64,000 bases of DNA from Rhodococcus sp. OK519 (GCF_003051005.1 NZ_QAOW01000001.1:434001-498000), one strand, 5' to 3'. Counted from the stretch's first letter, positions 1-33,928 are shown. Made by a program: numbers and translations. The notes: generated by a model from the letters alone, not told the origin.

Positions 1-9701
<9,701 letters not shown>

Positions 9702-9713
9702 TCGCAGTCGGAT

Positions 9714-9750
9714 GATTCGGGGGAGCCGCGCGGTCGGCCCCCCCCGAATC
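9714..9750 (+). other. Hairpin between NRPS genes 1 and 2
   Basis: Left arm gattcggggg (9714-9723) pairs perfectly with cccccgaatc (9741-9750) around a 17-base G/C-rich loop. It lies in the 89-base gap between the two NRPS genes. There is no T run after it, so it is not a classical terminator. It could stabilise mRNA, act as a processing site or weaken read-through. The next gene has a GGAAGGA-like ribosome site at about 9774-9780. Confidence 0.6.
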
Positions 9751-9790
9751 GGACGATCGAAGTTTCAGATGTCGGGAAGGACATAAGTAC

Positions 9791-20458
<10,668 letters not shown>

Positions 20459-20560
20459 GGCGATAATGATGGTTTGTTCTGGGCGATGTCGATGTGAGGA
20501 ATGAGTCACTGTGGTGCGTTGTGAGATGCCGACGAGCGGTACACGAGGTGTTCGGAACGC

Positions 20561-23500
20561 ATGAGCGAGCAGGGTCGGGAGCTGCAGGGAACGGACGGTA
20601 ACGAGGGGAAGCGGGCGCGCCGCCCGCGCCCCGAGCGTCGGGAACGACCCGCGCGACGGAGTCGTACCCGGACACGGACGTTGCCGCAGTTGCTGGCAGC
20701 CGCCGTCGAACGGGCCCCGGCAGCGACCGCCCTGGTCGACGGAGACCGCTCCCGCAGCTACGCCGACCTCGACGCCTGGTCCTCGCGGCTCGCTCGCATC
20801 CTCATCGAGCGTGGCATCGGCCCGGGCGACTCGGTGGCCATCGCCGTACCCCGCTCGATCGAATCGGTGTCCGCGGTCTGGGGTGTCGCAAAGTCCGGTG
20901 CCGCGTACGTGCCCATCGATCCGAACTATCCGGCCGACCGTGTCTCCCACATGGTGGCGGACTCCGGAGTAGTCCTGGGCCTGACCACCGCCGAGGCTCA
21001 CGCTTCCCTCCCCGGCGCGGTCGAATGGATGGTGCTGGGTGACGACTTCGAACGCGCCCTCGCGGAGCGCTCACCGGAACCGATCTCCTTCGCCGACCGC
21101 ACCCGGACCCTGACCGACACCGACGCCGCCTACGTCATCTACACGTCCGGTTCGACAGGGCGCCCCAAGGGTGTCGTGGTCACCCAGGCGGGCCTCGGGG
21201 ACTTCTGTGCCGAACAGGTGCAGCGGTACAAACTCACCCCGCAATCGCGGACCCTGCACTTCGCCTCGCCCAGCTTCGACGCCTCCGTCCTCGAACTGCT
21301 CCTTGCGGTGGGCGCGGGATCGACGATGGTGATCGCGCCACCCACGGTGTACGGCGGCGAGGAACTGGCAGCACTCATCACCACGCAACAGGTCACCCAC
21401 GGATTCGTGACTCCTGCTGCGCTGGCCTCCGTCGACCCCACGGGTCTGGACACGTTCCTCGACGTCGTCGTCGGCGGTGAAGCGTGCCCTCCGGACCTGG
21501 TGGCGCGGTGGGCTGTCTCCGGCCGCAGGTTCTTCAACGGCTACGGTCCCACCGAGACCACGATCATGACGGCGATCTCGGACCCCCTCGTTCCCGGACA
21601 GCCGATCACGATCGGCGGCCCGACCCAGGGCATGTCGCTGGTCGTGCTCGACGATCGACTCCGCCCGACACCGGTCGGTGTCGCCGGCGAACTGTACGCG
21701 TGGGGCCCGGGCGTCGCGCGTGGCTACCACGACCGGTCCGCGCTCACTGCCGAGCGATTCGTCGCCTGCCCGTTCGGTGAGCCGGGCACCCGGATGTACC
21801 GCACCGGCGACGTGGTGCGGTGGAATGCCGAGCAGCAGATCGAGTACGTCGGCCGCTCCGACTTCCAGGTCAAGATCCGCGGTTTCCGCATCGAGCTCGG
21901 CGAGATCGAGACGGTCCTCGCCTCGCACGACGACGTCGACTTCGCTGCGGTCATCGCGCACGAATCCGACACGGGCAGCAAGGTTCTCGCCGCCTACGTA
22001 CGCGCCGTTCCGGGGCGTTCGCTCGACACATCCGTGCTTCCCGAATTCGTGGGCCGGTCGCTGCCGCGCCACATGGTGCCGGCGACGGTGATGCTGCTCG
22101 ACGAGATCCCATTGACCCCGGTGGGCAAGCTGGATCGACAGGCGCTGCCCGCGCCCATCTTCGAGGCGCGCGAATTCCGCGCACCGGTCGGGACCACCGA
22201 GGAACTCGTCGCGTCAGTCTTCGTCGACGTACTCGGCGTCGACCGCGTGGGCCGAGACGACGACTTCTTCGAACTCGGCGGAAACTCCCTCGTCGCGACG
22301 CAGGTGGTCTCCCGACTGTCCTCCGCTCTCGACGTGCAGATTCCGGTGCGTACGGTGTTCGAGTCCTCGACCGTGGAGGCGCTCGCAGCGCAGGTCGCGG
22401 GCGAATCCCGGGGGGCTTCCCGCAAGGAACTCGTGGCGGGCCCGCGCCCGGAGCGGATTCCTCTGGCGCTCGCGCAGCAGCGGATGTGGTTCCTCAATCG
22501 GTTCGAGCCCGAGTCGACGGTGAACAACGTTCCCGTCGCGATCCGGCTCACCGGATCGCTCGATGTCGCGGCGCTCCAGTCGGCCGTGACGGATGTCGTG
22601 AGTCGGCACGAGTCGCTGCGGACCGTGTTCCCGGACATCGACGGTGTCGGCTACCAGGTGGTCCGTCCGTCGACCGAGATCGGCGAACTGCTTCCCATCG
22701 AGAATGTCTCGGCGGACGGCCTTCTCGACCGGGTCGCCGCTCTGCTGGGGACCGGATTCGATCTCACCGTCGACATCCCGCTGCGGGCCGCGCTGCTCGC
22801 GGTGTCGCCGACCGAGCACGCGTTGGTCTTCGTCGTCCACCACATCGCGGCCGACGGCTTCTCGATCGGTCCGCTGACGCGAGACGTGATGGTGGCCTAC
22901 GCTGCCCGCTCCGCGGGAGTCGAGCCCACCTGGGAACCGCTCGCGGTGCAGTACCCCGACTTCACGCTGTGGCAGCGGGAGGTTCTCGGTGCCGAGAACG
23001 ATCCGGATTCGGCGATGTCGCGGCAGATCGGCTACTGGACGCAGGCCCTGACGGGCCTTCCGGACCAGCTCGATCTGCCCGCGGACCGTCCGCGCCCCGC
23101 GATCGCGACGAACCGCGGTGCCACGCACCGGTTCGGTCTCGACGCCGACCTGTCGGCAGCGATCGACGAGTTCGCCCGCCAGCACGCCGCCACGCCGTTC
23201 ATGGTGGTGCATGCGGCGCTGTCGGTGCTCTTGGCGCGCCTGAGCGGGACGTCGGACATCGCGGTCGGTACTCCCGTGGCGGGTCGGGGCGAGCAGGTGC
23301 TCGACGACGTGATCGGCATGTTCGTGAACACCTTGGTGTTGCGCGCCGATGTGCAGCCGGGAGCGTCGTTCGACGAGTTGCTGACGCAGGTGCGATCGTC
23401 GGATCTCGCGGCGTTCGGGCACGCGGACGTGCCGTTCGAGCGTCTGGTCGAGATCCTCGATCCGGCACGCTCACAATCGCGTCATCCCTTGTTCCAGGTG

Positions 23501-26500
23501 ATGCTCACCTTCCAGAACCTCGGGAAGGCTGAGTTCGCGCTCGGCGACCTCGCGGTCTCCGAGGTCGAGTTCGACTCCGCCACAGCCAAGTTCGATCTTC
23601 AGGTCACGGTGCTCGAGGCATCGGACGAGTCGGCCTACACGGTCGCGCTCACGTACGCGACGGATCTGTTCGACGCACCGTCGATGCACGCGTTCGGAGA
23701 CAGGTTCGTGCGCCTTCTCGGCTCGGTCGTCACGGACCCCGAGATCCTCGTCGGCGATATCGAGTTGCTCGAGGATGCCGAGCGGTCACTGGTGGTCGAG
23801 GAGTGGAACGCGACGTCTCACCCGGTTTCGGATGACACGTTGGTGGGTCTGTTCGAGGCGCAGGTGGCGCGGACGCCGGACGCGACGGCGTTGGTGTTCG
23901 AGGGCGAGGCGCTGAGCTACGGCGAGTTCGCTGCGCGAGTGCATCGGACGGCCCGTCTGCTGGTGGATCGCGGTGTCGGACCCGACTCGCTCGTCGGCCT
24001 CGGCGTGCGGCGTTCGTTGGATCTGTTGGTGGGCATGTACGCGGTGCTCGAGGCGGGCGGCGCCTACGTTCCGATCGATCCGGATCAACCGGCCGATCGC
24101 AATGGCTACATCCTCGACATTGCTGCGCCCGCGTTGGTGTTGTCGACTGCGCGAGACGGGTTCGAGATTGTGGGGGAGAGGTCTGTCTCCGTCGTGAACC
24201 TCGACGACACCGATGTCTCGGAGTATTCGGACGCGCCACTGTCGGACGCGGATCGTGTTGCTCCGTTGCGTGGTTCGAATGTGGCGTACGTGATTTTCAC
24301 GTCGGGTTCGACGGGTCGGCCGAAGGGTGTGGCGGTCGAGCATGCGGCGATTGTGAATCGTTTGGTGTGGATGCAGGCCGAGTACGGTTTGCGTGCTGAT
24401 GATGTGGTGTTGCAGAAGACGCCGTTCACGTTCGATGTGTCGGTGTGGGAGTTTTTCTGGCCGTTGCAGACCGGTGCGCGTTTGGTGGTGGCGGCTCCGG
24501 ATGGTCATCGGGATCCGGCGTATCTGGCGAATGCCATGGTCGATCACGGTGTGACGACCGCGCATTTCGTGCCGTCGATGTTGTCGGTGTTCGTGGCGGA
24601 GCCGGCAGCGAAGAGTGTGTCGACGTTGCGGAACGTGTTTGCCTCCGGTGAGGCGTTGCCGGCGCAGACTGCGGATCGGTTCCGGTCGATCTCGGGTGCG
24701 GCGCTGCACAATTTGTACGGCCCGACCGAGGCTGCGGTGGATGTGACGTTCCACGAGGTCACGGCTGCCGATACCACGGGTGTGCCGATCGGTGCGCCGG
24801 TGTGGAATACGCAGTTGTTCGTGTTGGATGGGCGGCTGTCGCCGGTGCCGGTGGGTGTTCCGGGTGAGTTGTATCTGGCGGGTGTGCAGTTGGCGCGCGG
24901 GTATGTTTCGCGGGCGGATTTGACGGCGGATCGGTTCGTGGCGAACCCGCTGTCGGTGTCCGGTGAGCGGATGTACCGCACGGGCGACCTGGTGAAGTGG
25001 AATGCTTCGGGTGAGCTGGAGTATTTGGGCCGCACCGATTTCCAGGTGAAGTTGCGTGGTCTGCGGATCGAGCTGGGGGAGATCGAGACGGCGCTCCTCG
25101 ATCGGCCTGAGGTCTCGCAGTCGGTGGTGCTGGTCAAGAATGATCAGTTGGTCGCGTATGTGGTGGCGGATGATTCGTTCGACGCGGACGCCACGAGGGC
25201 TGCTCTGGCGACGAGTCTGGCGTCGTACATGGTGCCGCAGACGTTCGTGGTCCTGGATGCTTTCCCGTTGAATGCGTCGGGCAAGTTGGATCGTAAGGCG
25301 TTGCCGGAGCCGGTGTTCGAGTCCAAGGCATTCCGTGCGCCTACGACGCCGACGGAGGAGATCGTCGCGGGTGTGATCGCTGAGGTCCTGGGTCTCGAGC
25401 GGGTGGGTCTGGACGACGACTTCTTCGCGTTGGGTGGCAACTCGCTGCTGGGTACGCAGGTGGTGTCCCGTCTGGGTGCGGCACTGGATGCGCAGGTGCC
25501 GGTGCGGGTGTTGTTCGAGGCGTCGACGGTGGAGGCGCTTGCCGCGCTGGTTCAGTCGTCGGCTGGTGGTGCGCGGGCGGCGTTGGTTGCCGGTCGTCGT
25601 CCGGAGCGGATTCCGTTGTCGTTGGCGCAGCAGCGTATGTGGTTCCTGAACCGGCTCGAGCCTGAGTCCGCAGTGAACAACATTCCGCTCGCAATCAGGC
25701 TGTCGGGCGACGTGGATCCCGAGGCGCTCGCGCTGTCGGTGCAGGACGTCCTTGCCCGCCACGAATCGCTGCGGACGGTGTTCCCGGACATCGACGGAGT
25801 CGGAAGTCAGCAGATCCTCGGCCCGGACGCCGTCGACTTCGATCTCGGGATCGAGCTGGTCAGCGACGGCGCATTGGCCGGCCGTATCGAGGAGTGGGCG
25901 CTCTCGGGCTTCGACCTGACCGCCGAACTCCCGGTCCGGGCTCGGGCTTTCGCACTGTCGCCGACCGAGCTCGTCCTGGTCCTGGTGCTGCACCACATCG
26001 CGGCCGACGGCGTCTCGATGGGCCCGCTCGCGCGCGACGTGATGACGGCCTACGCGGCCCGCAGTCAGGGGGAGGCGCCCGGTTGGGCGCCGCTCGACGT
26101 GCAGTACGCCGACTACGCGCTGTGGCAGCGCGAGGTTCTCGGCAGCGAGGACGACCCGGACTCGGTGATTGCGGGACAGGCCGCCTACTGGACGTCCGCG
26201 CTCGCAGGCCTGCCCGATCAGCTCGACCTGCCGTCGGACCGTCCGCGACCCGCGGTTGCATCCAACGGTGGTGCCACGCATACGTTCTCGATAGATTCCG
26301 ACCTGCGGTCTCGGATCGAGGACGTCGCCCGCACCCACGCGGCCTCGCCGTTCATGGTGGTGCATGCGGCGCTGTCGGTGCTGCTCGCACGGCTGAGCGG
26401 CACCTCGGACGTGGCGATCGGCACCCCGGTCGCCGGCCGAGGCGAGGCCGCGCTCGACGACCTGATCGGCATGTTCGTGAACACGCTGGTCCTGCGCGCC

Positions 26501-29500
26501 GAGATCGACGGCGGGCAGTCCTTCGCCGACCTGCTCGCGCAGGTTCGGTCCACCGACCTGGCCGCCTTCGAACACGCCGACCTGCCGTTCGAGCGCCTCG
26601 TCGAGATCCTCGACCCCGAACGCTCGCAGGCACGGCACCCGTTGTTCCAGGTCGCTCTCGCGTTCCAGAGCGGTGTGGCGGGGCAGGCCCTGGAACTGCC
26701 CGGGCTCAGCGTGTCGGGTGTCGACTTCGATATCGCGCTCGCCAAGTTCGATCTGCAGGTAACCGTCTCGGACGTCGTCGACCCCGATTCCGATCGCGCA
26801 GGGCTGTCGGTCGAAATGACCTACGCCACCGACCTGTTCGACCCTTCGACCGTCGTCTCGATCAGCGAGCGATTCGTGCGGCTCCTCGACTCGCTCGTCG
26901 CCGACGCCTCGGTGCCTGTGGGCGATGCGCTTCTGCTCTCGGATCCAGAACTCGGGGCCCTCACCGCCGTCGCCGGACCGGAGGTGACGCGACTCGAGAC
27001 CCTGACCGGGATTCTCGGCCGCAACGTGGCGTCGGATCCCGACGCTCCGGCACTCAGCTGCGGCGACATCACACTGACGTACCGGAACCTCGACGAGCGT
27101 TCGAGTGTTCTCGCGCGTGAGCTGATCTCACGTGGCATCGGGCCGGAGAGCGTCGTCGCACTGTCGTTCCCGCGTTCCTGGGAGATGGTGCTGTGCGTGT
27201 GGGCGGTCGCGAAGACCGGTGCTGCCTTCGTGCCGGTGGATCCGACGTATCCGGAGGACCGAATCGAACATATGGTGACGGACTCCGCTGCGGCGCTGGG
27301 TATCGCCGTGGCCGACTCGATCACGGATCTGCCGGGTGCGGTCTCGTGGTGGTCGCTCGACGATCTCGAACGGGCTGCCGTCGAGGCCGGGCATTCCTCG
27401 CAGCCCGTCGCCGACCGTGACCGGACGCGACCCCTGCGGCTCGATCACGCCGCCTACGTGATCTACACGTCGGGTTCGACGGGCCGGCCGAAGGGCGTCG
27501 TGGTGACACACCGTGGCCTGTCGGGCCTGGTGGATCAGTCCGTGGAGCTGTACTCGGTGACCGCGTCGGATCGTGTGCTGCACATCTGCTCGCCGAGCTT
27601 CGACCCGTCGGTGTTCGAGTGGGCCCTCGCCGCGGCGGCGGGTGCGGAGCTCGTCGTCGTACCTCCGACGATCCTCGGCGGCGAGGAACTGCATGCTCTG
27701 CTCGCCGATCGCAAGGTGACCGTCGCGATCATCACGCCCGCCGTTCTCGGATCGATGAACCCCGAGGGCCTCGACGACCTGCGTCTGCTGTCCGTCGGCG
27801 GCGACGCGTCGACCACCGAACTCGTCGGGACCTGGGCGCCGGACCGGCAGTTCTTCAACGCGTACGGTCCGACCGAGACCACGATCATCTCGACGCGAGG
27901 AGAGTTGTTCGCCGGCAAGCCCGTCACGGTCGGTGGGCCGGTCCCCGGCGTGGGCGCACTCGTCCTCGACACCCGACTGCGTCCGGCGCCCCGTGGTGTC
28001 GCTGGTGAGCTGTACCTGACGGGGGGTGCGCTCGCGCGCGGCTACCACGGGCGCGCCGCGCTCACGGCGGACCGGTTCGTGGCCAACCCGTACGGCGCTG
28101 CGGGAGAACGGATGTACCGCACCGGTGACGTCGTTCGGTGGACCGCGTTGCCGAGCGGAGCGGCGGCGGGCGCCACCGACATGTCGATCGAGTACGTCGG
28201 CCGCTCGGACTTCCAGGTCAAGGTCCGCGGCTTCCGAATCGAACTCGGCGAGATCGACAGCGCGTTGACGGACTGCCCCGGAGTGTCGTTCGCGACCACG
28301 ATCGGTTACCGGATGCCGTCCGGGCAGACCGCGCTGGTGTCGTATGTTCTCGCCGACCGGGTCGACACCGACACGATATCCGCGCACGTCGCGTCGCTGC
28401 TGCCGTCGTACATGGTGCCCGCGTCGATCATCGTCCTGGACGAGGTACCGCTCACCGCAGTCGGCAAGCTCGATCGTCAGGCCCTGCCGGCACCGACCTT
28501 CGAGGCGCGTGAATTCCGGGCCCCGGTGTCCGAGACGGAGGTGCTCGTCGCGCAGGCTTTCGTGGACGTGTTGGGAGTCGATCGGGCAGGCCTGGACGAC
28601 GACTTCTTCGACCTCGGCGGAAACTCGCTCGTCGCGACCAAGCTCGTGGCACGGCTCGGGGCGGCCCTCGACACACGGGTCCCCGTCCGCGAGTTGTTCG
28701 ATGCTTCCACCGTGGAAGCCCTTGCGGCACGCTTGGAATCGTTCACCGGTGCAGTCCGGCACGCACTCGTGGCACGACGTCACGAGGGCAGGATTCCGCT
28801 GTCGCTCGCGCAGCAGCGGATGTGGTTCCTCAATCGCCTCGAGCCCGAGTCGGCAGTGAACAACATCCCGATCGCCGTCCGGCTCACCGGAGACCTCGAC
28901 GTCGAGGCGCTTCGAGAGGCGGTCGTCGACGTCGTGTCCAGACACGACGCACTGCGTACCCGGTATCCCGAGCACGGCGGTGTCGGGTACCAGTCGGTGC
29001 TCCCCGTCCAGGATGTGGTGGCCGACTGGGACTTCGGGCCCGAGCAGGTCGGCGCCGCCTCGTTGAACGAGCGGCTGAGCGCAATCGCGCTGACTGCATT
29101 CGACGTGACGGCCGAGGTGCCACTGCGGGCGCGTCTGTTCGAACTGTCGCCGTCGTCGTACGTGTTGGCGCTCGTCGTGCACCACATCTCCGCGGACGGC
29201 GTGTCGATGGGACCACTGGTTCGCGACGTCATGACCGCGTACGTCGCGCGGGCGACCAGGTCCGCTCCCGGCTGGGCTCCGCTGGACGTGCAGTACGCCG
29301 ACTACGCCGTCTGGCAGCGCGAGACTCTCGGTTCCGAGAGCGATCCGGACTCGCTGATCGCGAAGCAGATCGCCTTCTGGAAGGCGAAGCTGGCGGGCAT
29401 CCCGGATCAGCTCGATCTGCCCACGGATCTCCCGCGGCCGGCCGTGCAGTCGTACACCGGCGCGACAGTCGGAGCTTCGGTCGACGCCGAAACACATCGC

Positions 29501-32500
29501 GGCCTGGTGGAATTGGGCCGCAAGCACGGTGCGAGCCCGTTCATGGTCATGCACGCGGCTTTGGCGGTATTGCTGGCGCGACTGTCGCGCAGCAGCGACA
29601 TCGTCGTCGGCACCCCGGTGGCGGGCCGCGGTGAGGCCGCGCTCGACGACCTGATCGGCATGTTCGTCAATACCCTCGCCCTGCGCGTCGAGGTCGACCT
29701 CGGGGACTCGTTCGTCGATCTGCTCGCACGCGTGCGCAGCACCGATCTCGACGCTTTCGCGAACGACGATGTTCCGTTCGAGCGTCTCGTCGAGGTCGTC
29801 AACCCGGTCCGCTCTCGGGCCCGACATCCGCTCTTCCAGGTGGGCTTCTCCTTCCAGAACATGAAGAACGAGGTCCTCGAACTTCCGGGACTCGCGGTTG
29901 CTCCGGTCGACGTCGACTTCGAACTGGCCAAGTTCGACCTGCACGCCACGATCGTCGACAACGTGGACGCGAACGGTGATCCGGCCGATTTCAGCGTCGA
30001 TTTCACGTACGCGACCGACCTGTTCACCGAGGCGACGGTCCGCCGGTTCGCGCAGATGTATGCGCGGATCCTGCGCGGTGTCGTCGCCGATGCGTCGGTA
30101 TCGGTCGGGGACCTCGAGATGATCGACGTCGACGAGCGTGACCAGGTACTCGGACGGTGGAATGAGACCCGGCATCCGGTCGGGAGCGACCTCACGCTGG
30201 TCGATCTGTTCGACGGCCAGGTCGCCGGCGCCCCCCACGCCCCGGCCCTCGTGGCGGCGGGCGAACGGCTCTCGTACGCGGAGTTCGACGCGCGGGTCAA
30301 CCGGTTGGCCCGTCGCCTGATCGGGATGGGCGTCGGACCGGAATCCCGTGTCGCGCTGGCAATGCGGCGTTCGGTCGACCTGCTCGTCGGCATGTATGCC
30401 GTCGCGAAGGCCGGCGGCGCCTATGTGCCGATCGACCCGGACCATCCCGCGGACCGCACCGCTTATATCCTCGAGACGGCGCAGCCGGTCTGCGTGCTGG
30501 CCACCGCCCGCGAGGACGTCGAGATGCCTGTGCACCTCCCCGTGCTGCACGTCGACATCATCGACGGCACGGAACTCGACGCCAGTCCCATCACCGATCG
30601 CGAACGCACGTCACCGCTGCGACCGGCGAACACCGCCTACGTGATCTTCACGTCGGGCTCGACTGGCAGGCCCAAGGGCGTCGCCGTCAGCCACGCGGCG
30701 ATCGTCAACCAATTGGAATGGAAGCGCGCCGAATACGGCCTCGACGCCTCGGACGCCGCGCTGCTCAAGACCGCGGCAACGTTCGACCTGTCGGTGTGGG
30801 AGTTCTGGTCCGCACTGACGTCGGGCGGACGCCTCGTCGTGGCGTCCCCGGACGGCCATCGGGATCCGGCCTACCTCAACGCACTGATGCGTCAGGAGGG
30901 CGTCACGACCCTGCACGCAGTCCCGTCGATGCTGCAGGCGCTGCTCGTCGAATCGGGGGACCGGCTGCCCGAGACACTGCGCCGGGTACTCGCGATCGGC
31001 GAGGTGCTGCCGGCCGACACCGCCGCACGCTTCGTGGCGGCGGGGACCGCCGACCTGTTCAACCTCTATGGACCCACCGAGGCCGCGGTATCGGTCACGG
31101 CACAGCGCGTCGAGGACACAACCGGGTCCGCGGTCCCCATCGGCGGACCCGAATGGAATACGCGACTGCTCGTCCTCGACGACCGACTGCGTCCCGTCCC
31201 GGTCGGCGTGCCCGGCGAGCTGTACCTCGCCGGTGCCCAGTTGGCGCGCGGCTACTTCGACCGCCCGGCGCTGACCGCCGACCGATTCGTCGCCGACCCG
31301 TACGGTCCGGCGGGGGAGCGGATGTACCGCACCGGGGACGTCGTCGCGTGGCGTACCGACGGCACCCTCGCCTACGTCGGGCGCGCCGATTTCCAGGTCA
31401 AGGTGCGAGGCTTCCGAATCGAACTCGGCGAGATCGAGGCGGCGTTGCGGGTGCGCACCGACCTCGCCGAGGCGGCGGTCGTCGTGCGGAACGACGGCCG
31501 ATCCGGCGACCGGCTGGTTGCGTACATCGCGTCGACGGGCACCGCGCCGATCGACACCGCCGAACTTGCAGCAAGCCTCGCGGCCGCCCTGCCGTCCTAC
31601 ATGGTGCCGTCGGTCTTCGTCGAACTCGACGCCCTTCCGCTGAACGTGAACGGCAAGATCGACCGCAAGGCACTGCCGGCCCCGGTGGCCGAGACGCGGC
31701 AGTTCCGTGCTCCCGTGACGCCACTCGAAAATGCGGTGGCCTGTGCCTTCGCGGACGCGCTCGGGGTCGACGAGGTCGGTCTGGACGACGACTTCTTCGA
31801 CCTCGGCGGCAATTCGCTCGTCGCGGTGACCGTCGTGTCCGCGCTGCGCGACGCTCTCGACGTCGCGTTGCCGCTGCAGTGGATGTTCGTCGATCCCACG
31901 GTGGAGAGCATCGCTGCGCGGATCGAATCCGGTGCGCACACCGTCGCAGACCTGGACGACGACGAGGCCGCCGGCCTCGGAGTGGTGCTGCCGGTGCGGG
32001 CCTCGGGAACCTCGGACCCACTGTTCTGCATCCACCCGGTTACCGGGCTGTCGTGGGGCTTCGCCGGATTGGCCGGGTACGTCCACGAGGACCGCCCGAT
32101 CTACGGGATCCAGTCGCCCGCTCTGAGCGAAGACATTGAGCTGCCCTCGAGCATCGAGGACTGGGCCGCGCTGTACGTCGATCGGATCCGGCGAGTCCAG
32201 CCGAGCGGCCCCTACCACCTCATCGGTTGGTCCCTCGGCGGATCGATCGCCCACGCCATGGCGGTACTGCTGCGGGGCATGGGCGAAACGGTGCAGACCC
32301 TCGCCATGCTCGACAGCCATGTGGCAGATCCGGAGACGGGCGTCGCCGAGTACGAGGATCCGTCATTGGCCGACCTCCTCGGTGAGTTCGCGGCCGAACT
32401 CGCCGGCGGAGACGTCGCGCTCCGACAGTTGGATGTCGAGCGCGTCGACACCATCCTGCGCGGACTGCCGGCACCGTTCGACCGGATCACAGGTCAGGGT

Positions 32501-32749
32501 TGGGATCGCATTGTCGAGAGCATCTCGCATTCGTTCGGTCTCCTCGACCGCTACCGTCCGGGTGACTTCGACGGAGACCTGCTCTATTTCGGCGCGGACA
32601 TGGGTGAAGCCGACGGCGTGGCAGGCTGGCGCGATTCCATCCGCGGATCGGTCGACGTGGTCCCGGTCGCGGTGGGACACCGGCAGCTGCTGTCACCGGC
32701 AGCACTCGAGGTGGTCGGACCGGAACTCGACCGATACCTGCGTCGCTGA
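20561..32749 (+). CDS. Non-ribosomal peptide synthetase 3 with terminal thioesterase (A-T-C-A-T-C-A-T-C-A-T-TE)
   Basis: A 4062-residue terminal NRPS that should add the last four residues and release the product. Residues 1-38 are strongly basic (Arg-rich, e.g. [17 protein letters not shown]). Then A1 20675-22175, T1 (Ser codon 22286), C1 (HHIAADG at 22838), A2 23840-25330, T2 (Ser 25442), C2 (HHIAADG at 25991), A3 26990-28510, T3 (Ser 28625), C3 (HHISADG at 29180), A4 30195-31690, T4 (Ser 31814). A type I thioesterase spans 31985-32749, with nucleophile Ser3891 in GWSLGG, probable Asp3918 (MLDS) and His4040 (VGHRQ). Pocket codes are DALFVGGIMK, DVWHFSLVDK (Ser), DPFISGAIIK and DLWHLILVSK; all but Ser are unassigned. 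It starts with A-T and lacks its own first C domain, which sits at the end of NRPS 2. Hydrolysis or cyclisation by the TE cannot be decided from sequence. Confidence 0.97.
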   Translation: MSEQGRELQGTDGNEGKRARRPRPERRERPARRSRTRTRTLPQLLAAAVERAPAATALVDGDRSRSYADLDAWSSRLARILIERGIGPGDSVAIAVPRSIESVSAVWGVAKSGAAYVPIDPNYPADRVSHMVADSGVVLGLTTAEAHASLPGAVEWMVLGDDFERALAERSPEPISFADRTRTLTDTDAAYVIYTSGSTGRPKGVVVTQAGLGDFCAEQVQRYKLTPQSRTLHFASPSFDASVLELLLAVGAGSTMVIAPPTVYGGEELAALITTQQVTHGFVTPAALASVDPTGLDTFLDVVVGGEACPPDLVARWAVSGRRFFNGYGPTETTIMTAISDPLVPGQPITIGGPTQGMSLVVLDDRLRPTPVGVAGELYAWGPGVARGYHDRSALTAERFVACPFGEPGTRMYRTGDVVRWNAEQQIEYVGRSDFQVKIRGFRIELGEIETVLASHDDVDFAAVIAHESDTGSKVLAAYVRAVPGRSLDTSVLPEFVGRSLPRHMVPATVMLLDEIPLTPVGKLDRQALPAPIFEAREFRAPVGTTEELVASVFVDVLGVDRVGRDDDFFELGGNSLVATQVVSRLSSALDVQIPVRTVFESSTVEALAAQVAGESRGASRKELVAGPRPERIPLALAQQRMWFLNRFEPESTVNNVPVAIRLTGSLDVAALQSAVTDVVSRHESLRTVFPDIDGVGYQVVRPSTEIGELLPIENVSADGLLDRVAALLGTGFDLTVDIPLRAALLAVSPTEHALVFVVHHIAADGFSIGPLTRDVMVAYAARSAGVEPTWEPLAVQYPDFTLWQREVLGAENDPDSAMSRQIGYWTQALTGLPDQLDLPADRPRPAIATNRGATHRFGLDADLSAAIDEFARQHAATPFMVVHAALSVLLARLSGTSDIAVGTPVAGRGEQVLDDVIGMFVNTLVLRADVQPGASFDELLTQVRSSDLAAFGHADVPFERLVEILDPARSQSRHPLFQVMLTFQNLGKAEFALGDLAVSEVEFDSATAKFDLQVTVLEASDESAYTVALTYATDLFDAPSMHAFGDRFVRLLGSVVTDPEILVGDIELLEDAERSLVVEEWNATSHPVSDDTLVGLFEAQVARTPDATALVFEGEALSYGEFAARVHRTARLLVDRGVGPDSLVGLGVRRSLDLLVGMYAVLEAGGAYVPIDPDQPADRNGYILDIAAPALVLSTARDGFEIVGERSVSVVNLDDTDVSEYSDAPLSDADRVAPLRGSNVAYVIFTSGSTGRPKGVAVEHAAIVNRLVWMQAEYGLRADDVVLQKTPFTFDVSVWEFFWPLQTGARLVVAAPDGHRDPAYLANAMVDHGVTTAHFVPSMLSVFVAEPAAKSVSTLRNVFASGEALPAQTADRFRSISGAALHNLYGPTEAAVDVTFHEVTAADTTGVPIGAPVWNTQLFVLDGRLSPVPVGVPGELYLAGVQLARGYVSRADLTADRFVANPLSVSGERMYRTGDLVKWNASGELEYLGRTDFQVKLRGLRIELGEIETALLDRPEVSQSVVLVKNDQLVAYVVADDSFDADATRAALATSLASYMVPQTFVVLDAFPLNASGKLDRKALPEPVFESKAFRAPTTPTEEIVAGVIAEVLGLERVGLDDDFFALGGNSLLGTQVVSRLGAALDAQVPVRVLFEASTVEALAALVQSSAGGARAALVAGRRPERIPLSLAQQRMWFLNRLEPESAVNNIPLAIRLSGDVDPEALALSVQDVLARHESLRTVFPDIDGVGSQQILGPDAVDFDLGIELVSDGALAGRIEEWALSGFDLTAELPVRARAFALSPTELVLVLVLHHIAADGVSMGPLARDVMTAYAARSQGEAPGWAPLDVQYADYALWQREVLGSEDDPDSVIAGQAAYWTSALAGLPDQLDLPSDRPRPAVASNGGATHTFSIDSDLRSRIEDVARTHAASPFMVVHAALSVLLARLSGTSDVAIGTPVAGRGEAALDDLIGMFVNTLVLRAEIDGGQSFADLLAQVRSTDLAAFEHADLPFERLVEILDPERSQARHPLFQVALAFQSGVAGQALELPGLSVSGVDFDIALAKFDLQVTVSDVVDPDSDRAGLSVEMTYATDLFDPSTVVSISERFVRLLDSLVADASVPVGDALLLSDPELGALTAVAGPEVTRLETLTGILGRNVASDPDAPALSCGDITLTYRNLDERSSVLARELISRGIGPESVVALSFPRSWEMVLCVWAVAKTGAAFVPVDPTYPEDRIEHMVTDSAAALGIAVADSITDLPGAVSWWSLDDLERAAVEAGHSSQPVADRDRTRPLRLDHAAYVIYTSGSTGRPKGVVVTHRGLSGLVDQSVELYSVTASDRVLHICSPSFDPSVFEWALAAAAGAELVVVPPTILGGEELHALLADRKVTVAIITPAVLGSMNPEGLDDLRLLSVGGDASTTELVGTWAPDRQFFNAYGPTETTIISTRGELFAGKPVTVGGPVPGVGALVLDTRLRPAPRGVAGELYLTGGALARGYHGRAALTADRFVANPYGAAGERMYRTGDVVRWTALPSGAAAGATDMSIEYVGRSDFQVKVRGFRIELGEIDSALTDCPGVSFATTIGYRMPSGQTALVSYVLADRVDTDTISAHVASLLPSYMVPASIIVLDEVPLTAVGKLDRQALPAPTFEAREFRAPVSETEVLVAQAFVDVLGVDRAGLDDDFFDLGGNSLVATKLVARLGAALDTRVPVRELFDASTVEALAARLESFTGAVRHALVARRHEGRIPLSLAQQRMWFLNRLEPESAVNNIPIAVRLTGDLDVEALREAVVDVVSRHDALRTRYPEHGGVGYQSVLPVQDVVADWDFGPEQVGAASLNERLSAIALTAFDVTAEVPLRARLFELSPSSYVLALVVHHISADGVSMGPLVRDVMTAYVARATRSAPGWAPLDVQYADYAVWQRETLGSESDPDSLIAKQIAFWKAKLAGIPDQLDLPTDLPRPAVQSYTGATVGASVDAETHRGLVELGRKHGASPFMVMHAALAVLLARLSRSSDIVVGTPVAGRGEAALDDLIGMFVNTLALRVEVDLGDSFVDLLARVRSTDLDAFANDDVPFERLVEVVNPVRSRARHPLFQVGFSFQNMKNEVLELPGLAVAPVDVDFELAKFDLHATIVDNVDANGDPADFSVDFTYATDLFTEATVRRFAQMYARILRGVVADASVSVGDLEMIDVDERDQVLGRWNETRHPVGSDLTLVDLFDGQVAGAPHAPALVAAGERLSYAEFDARVNRLARRLIGMGVGPESRVALAMRRSVDLLVGMYAVAKAGGAYVPIDPDHPADRTAYILETAQPVCVLATAREDVEMPVHLPVLHVDIIDGTELDASPITDRERTSPLRPANTAYVIFTSGSTGRPKGVAVSHAAIVNQLEWKRAEYGLDASDAALLKTAATFDLSVWEFWSALTSGGRLVVASPDGHRDPAYLNALMRQEGVTTLHAVPSMLQALLVESGDRLPETLRRVLAIGEVLPADTAARFVAAGTADLFNLYGPTEAAVSVTAQRVEDTTGSAVPIGGPEWNTRLLVLDDRLRPVPVGVPGELYLAGAQLARGYFDRPALTADRFVADPYGPAGERMYRTGDVVAWRTDGTLAYVGRADFQVKVRGFRIELGEIEAALRVRTDLAEAAVVVRNDGRSGDRLVAYIASTGTAPIDTAELAASLAAALPSYMVPSVFVELDALPLNVNGKIDRKALPAPVAETRQFRAPVTPLENAVACAFADALGVDEVGLDDDFFDLGGNSLVAVTVVSALRDALDVALPLQWMFVDPTVESIAARIESGAHTVADLDDDEAAGLGVVLPVRASGTSDPLFCIHPVTGLSWGFAGLAGYVHEDRPIYGIQSPALSEDIELPSSIEDWAALYVDRIRRVQPSGPYHLIGWSLGGSIAHAMAVLLRGMGETVQTLAMLDSHVADPETGVAEYEDPSLADLLGEFAAELAGGDVALRQLDVERVDTILRGLPAPFDRITGQGWDRIVESISHSFGLLDRYRPGDFDGDLLYFGADMGEADGVAGWRDSIRGSVDVVPVAVGHRQLLSPAALEVVGPELDRYLRR
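23807..25662 (+). repeat. Recently copied Ser A-T cassette, copy 2
   Basis: This is the partner of 16424-18275. It keeps the same register (offset 7389) from about 16861/24250 through at least 17514/24903. Upstream of that, a 6-base difference sits in the A2-A3 spacer. It encodes the second Ser-type A domain and T domain of the pair. The pattern suggests duplication or gene conversion within the cluster. Confidence 0.9.
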
Positions 32750-32756
32750 CCGGACG

Positions 32757-32798
32757 CACAGGTGACCGATCATTCCGGAGGGGAACCGGCCACCTGTG
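32757..32798. terminator. Candidate shared terminator hairpin between NRPS 3 and the lipase
   Basis: cacaggtg (32757-32764) pairs with cacctgtg (32791-32798), with extra G/C pairing further in. It fills the 58-base gap between two convergent genes, where a bidirectional terminator is expected. No T tract follows on either strand, so the assignment is tentative. Confidence 0.5.
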
Positions 32799-32807
32799 GG
32801 TTTCACG

Positions 32808-33743
32808 TCAGCAGTGGACCGCGCCGGGCAGGCTCGGGTCCAGTGCTCGCCGTACCAGGAAGACCGAGCGCGGATCGTCGAGGAGCCCCACATGCGAGAC
32901 GCTCGCCGCCGGGCAACTGTCCTGGATCCATTGGTTGAGGACGGACGACCCGGGGGCGGGGACCAGGAACGACCCTTCGGGCGGCGTGACGACCGTGTCG
33001 CTGCGGGACGCGATGACCCGGTAGTCGATACCGGGCATCGTCTCGCGGCCGGCATTGAGGTCGGAGAGAAACTTCGATCCGATCATCTGCTGATACGTGG
33101 CCACCCCGAAGCCCACGCCGGCGAGCCATTCGTTGGTCGGCTCGTCGGTGAGTCGCAGCGAGGTGAAGGCGTCGACGAAGGTTTGCAGGCCGCCGAACGT
33201 CGTGCCGTGTGTCGTGGGGCCCAGCATCACCAGGCTGCGGATCTTGTTGCGCGACGGATCACCCTGATCTGCACCACCTTCGAACCGGAGGTACTGTCTC
33301 GTCATCGTTCCGCCCTGGGAATGGCCGACGACGTCCACCTGTGCGGCGCCGGTCCGTCCCCGGACCGCATCGACGAAGCCCGCCAGCTCACGCGCCGAGG
33401 CACGGATGTCGCCGCGACCCCACGCGCCCGTCGCCCGGCCGTAGTCCAGGGCGAAGACGCAGTAGCCCTCGCGTTGCAATGTGGGGGACAGCGTGCCCCA
33501 GCTGCGCATGTCCATGCCGGTGCCGTGGACGAGGATCACCGGACGTGGGTGTCGCGCGGTGGGGCGGCAGTTCCAGTCGTTGGCGCCGGGGGGAGGTATG
33601 GGCGAGGCGAGAGCCGACGGTAGGTCGGCTCGGCCCAGCCCTGGATTCGCTGTCGCGGCGGGCGGTGGAAAACCGAGTGCGCCGAGGAAGACCACAGCCG
33701 CGGCCGCGAGGAATCTCGCCGCCGGACGCCGCCGAAGAACCAT
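32808..33743 (-). CDS. Secreted alpha/beta-hydrolase, lipase class 2 family
   Basis: A 311-residue exported esterase or lipase. The N-terminus is a signal peptide: RRR, then a hydrophobic run at about 11-24, with a likely cut after ATA near residue 32. The fold is marked by VHGTG (72-76, oxyanion region) and the nucleophile elbow GHSQGG with Ser142. Asp249 (SRSDTVV) and His284 (SVSHVG) fit the rest of the triad. Four cysteines in the mature part (59, 95, 277, 311) could form two disulfides, as is common in secreted actinobacterial lipases. It converges with NRPS 3 and lies downstream of the exporter on the same strand, after a 185-base gap, so it may have its own promoter. A role in trimming an acyl or ester group of the NRPS product is possible but unsupported; ordinary lipid hydrolysis is the default reading. 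Confidence 0.85.
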   Translation of the reverse strand: MVLRRRPAARFLAAAAVVFLGALGFPPPAATANPGLGRADLPSALASPIPPPGANDWNCRPTARHPRPVILVHGTGMDMRSWGTLSPTLQREGYCVFALDYGRATGAWGRGDIRASARELAGFVDAVRGRTGAAQVDVVGHSQGGTMTRQYLRFEGGADQGDPSRNKIRSLVMLGPTTHGTTFGGLQTFVDAFTSLRLTDEPTNEWLAGVGFGVATYQQMIGSKFLSDLNAGRETMPGIDYRVIASRSDTVVTPPEGSFLVPAPGSSVLNQWIQDSCPAASVSHVGLLDDPRSVFLVRRALDPSLPGAVHC

Positions 33744-33928
33744 TCGGATGCTCCTGGAGAACAGAAAAGGGGAGGGATGAAGCGCAGCGGACGAAAACCC
33801 AACCCTCTGAACTCACTGAAACAAATATCAGATGAAACGCACATCCGCGCCCTGGACGGGGCGAACGTGGAATGGATTCCGGACGGCCCGGTTCCCGGTA
33901 CGGACCCAGATGCGAATGCCGGGGCGGA

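Noticed and set aside
32796-33623. Plus-strand open frames opposite the lipase gene
   Set aside because: The minus-strand frame has a signal peptide, nucleophile elbow and triad; the plus-strand frames show no recognisable feature.
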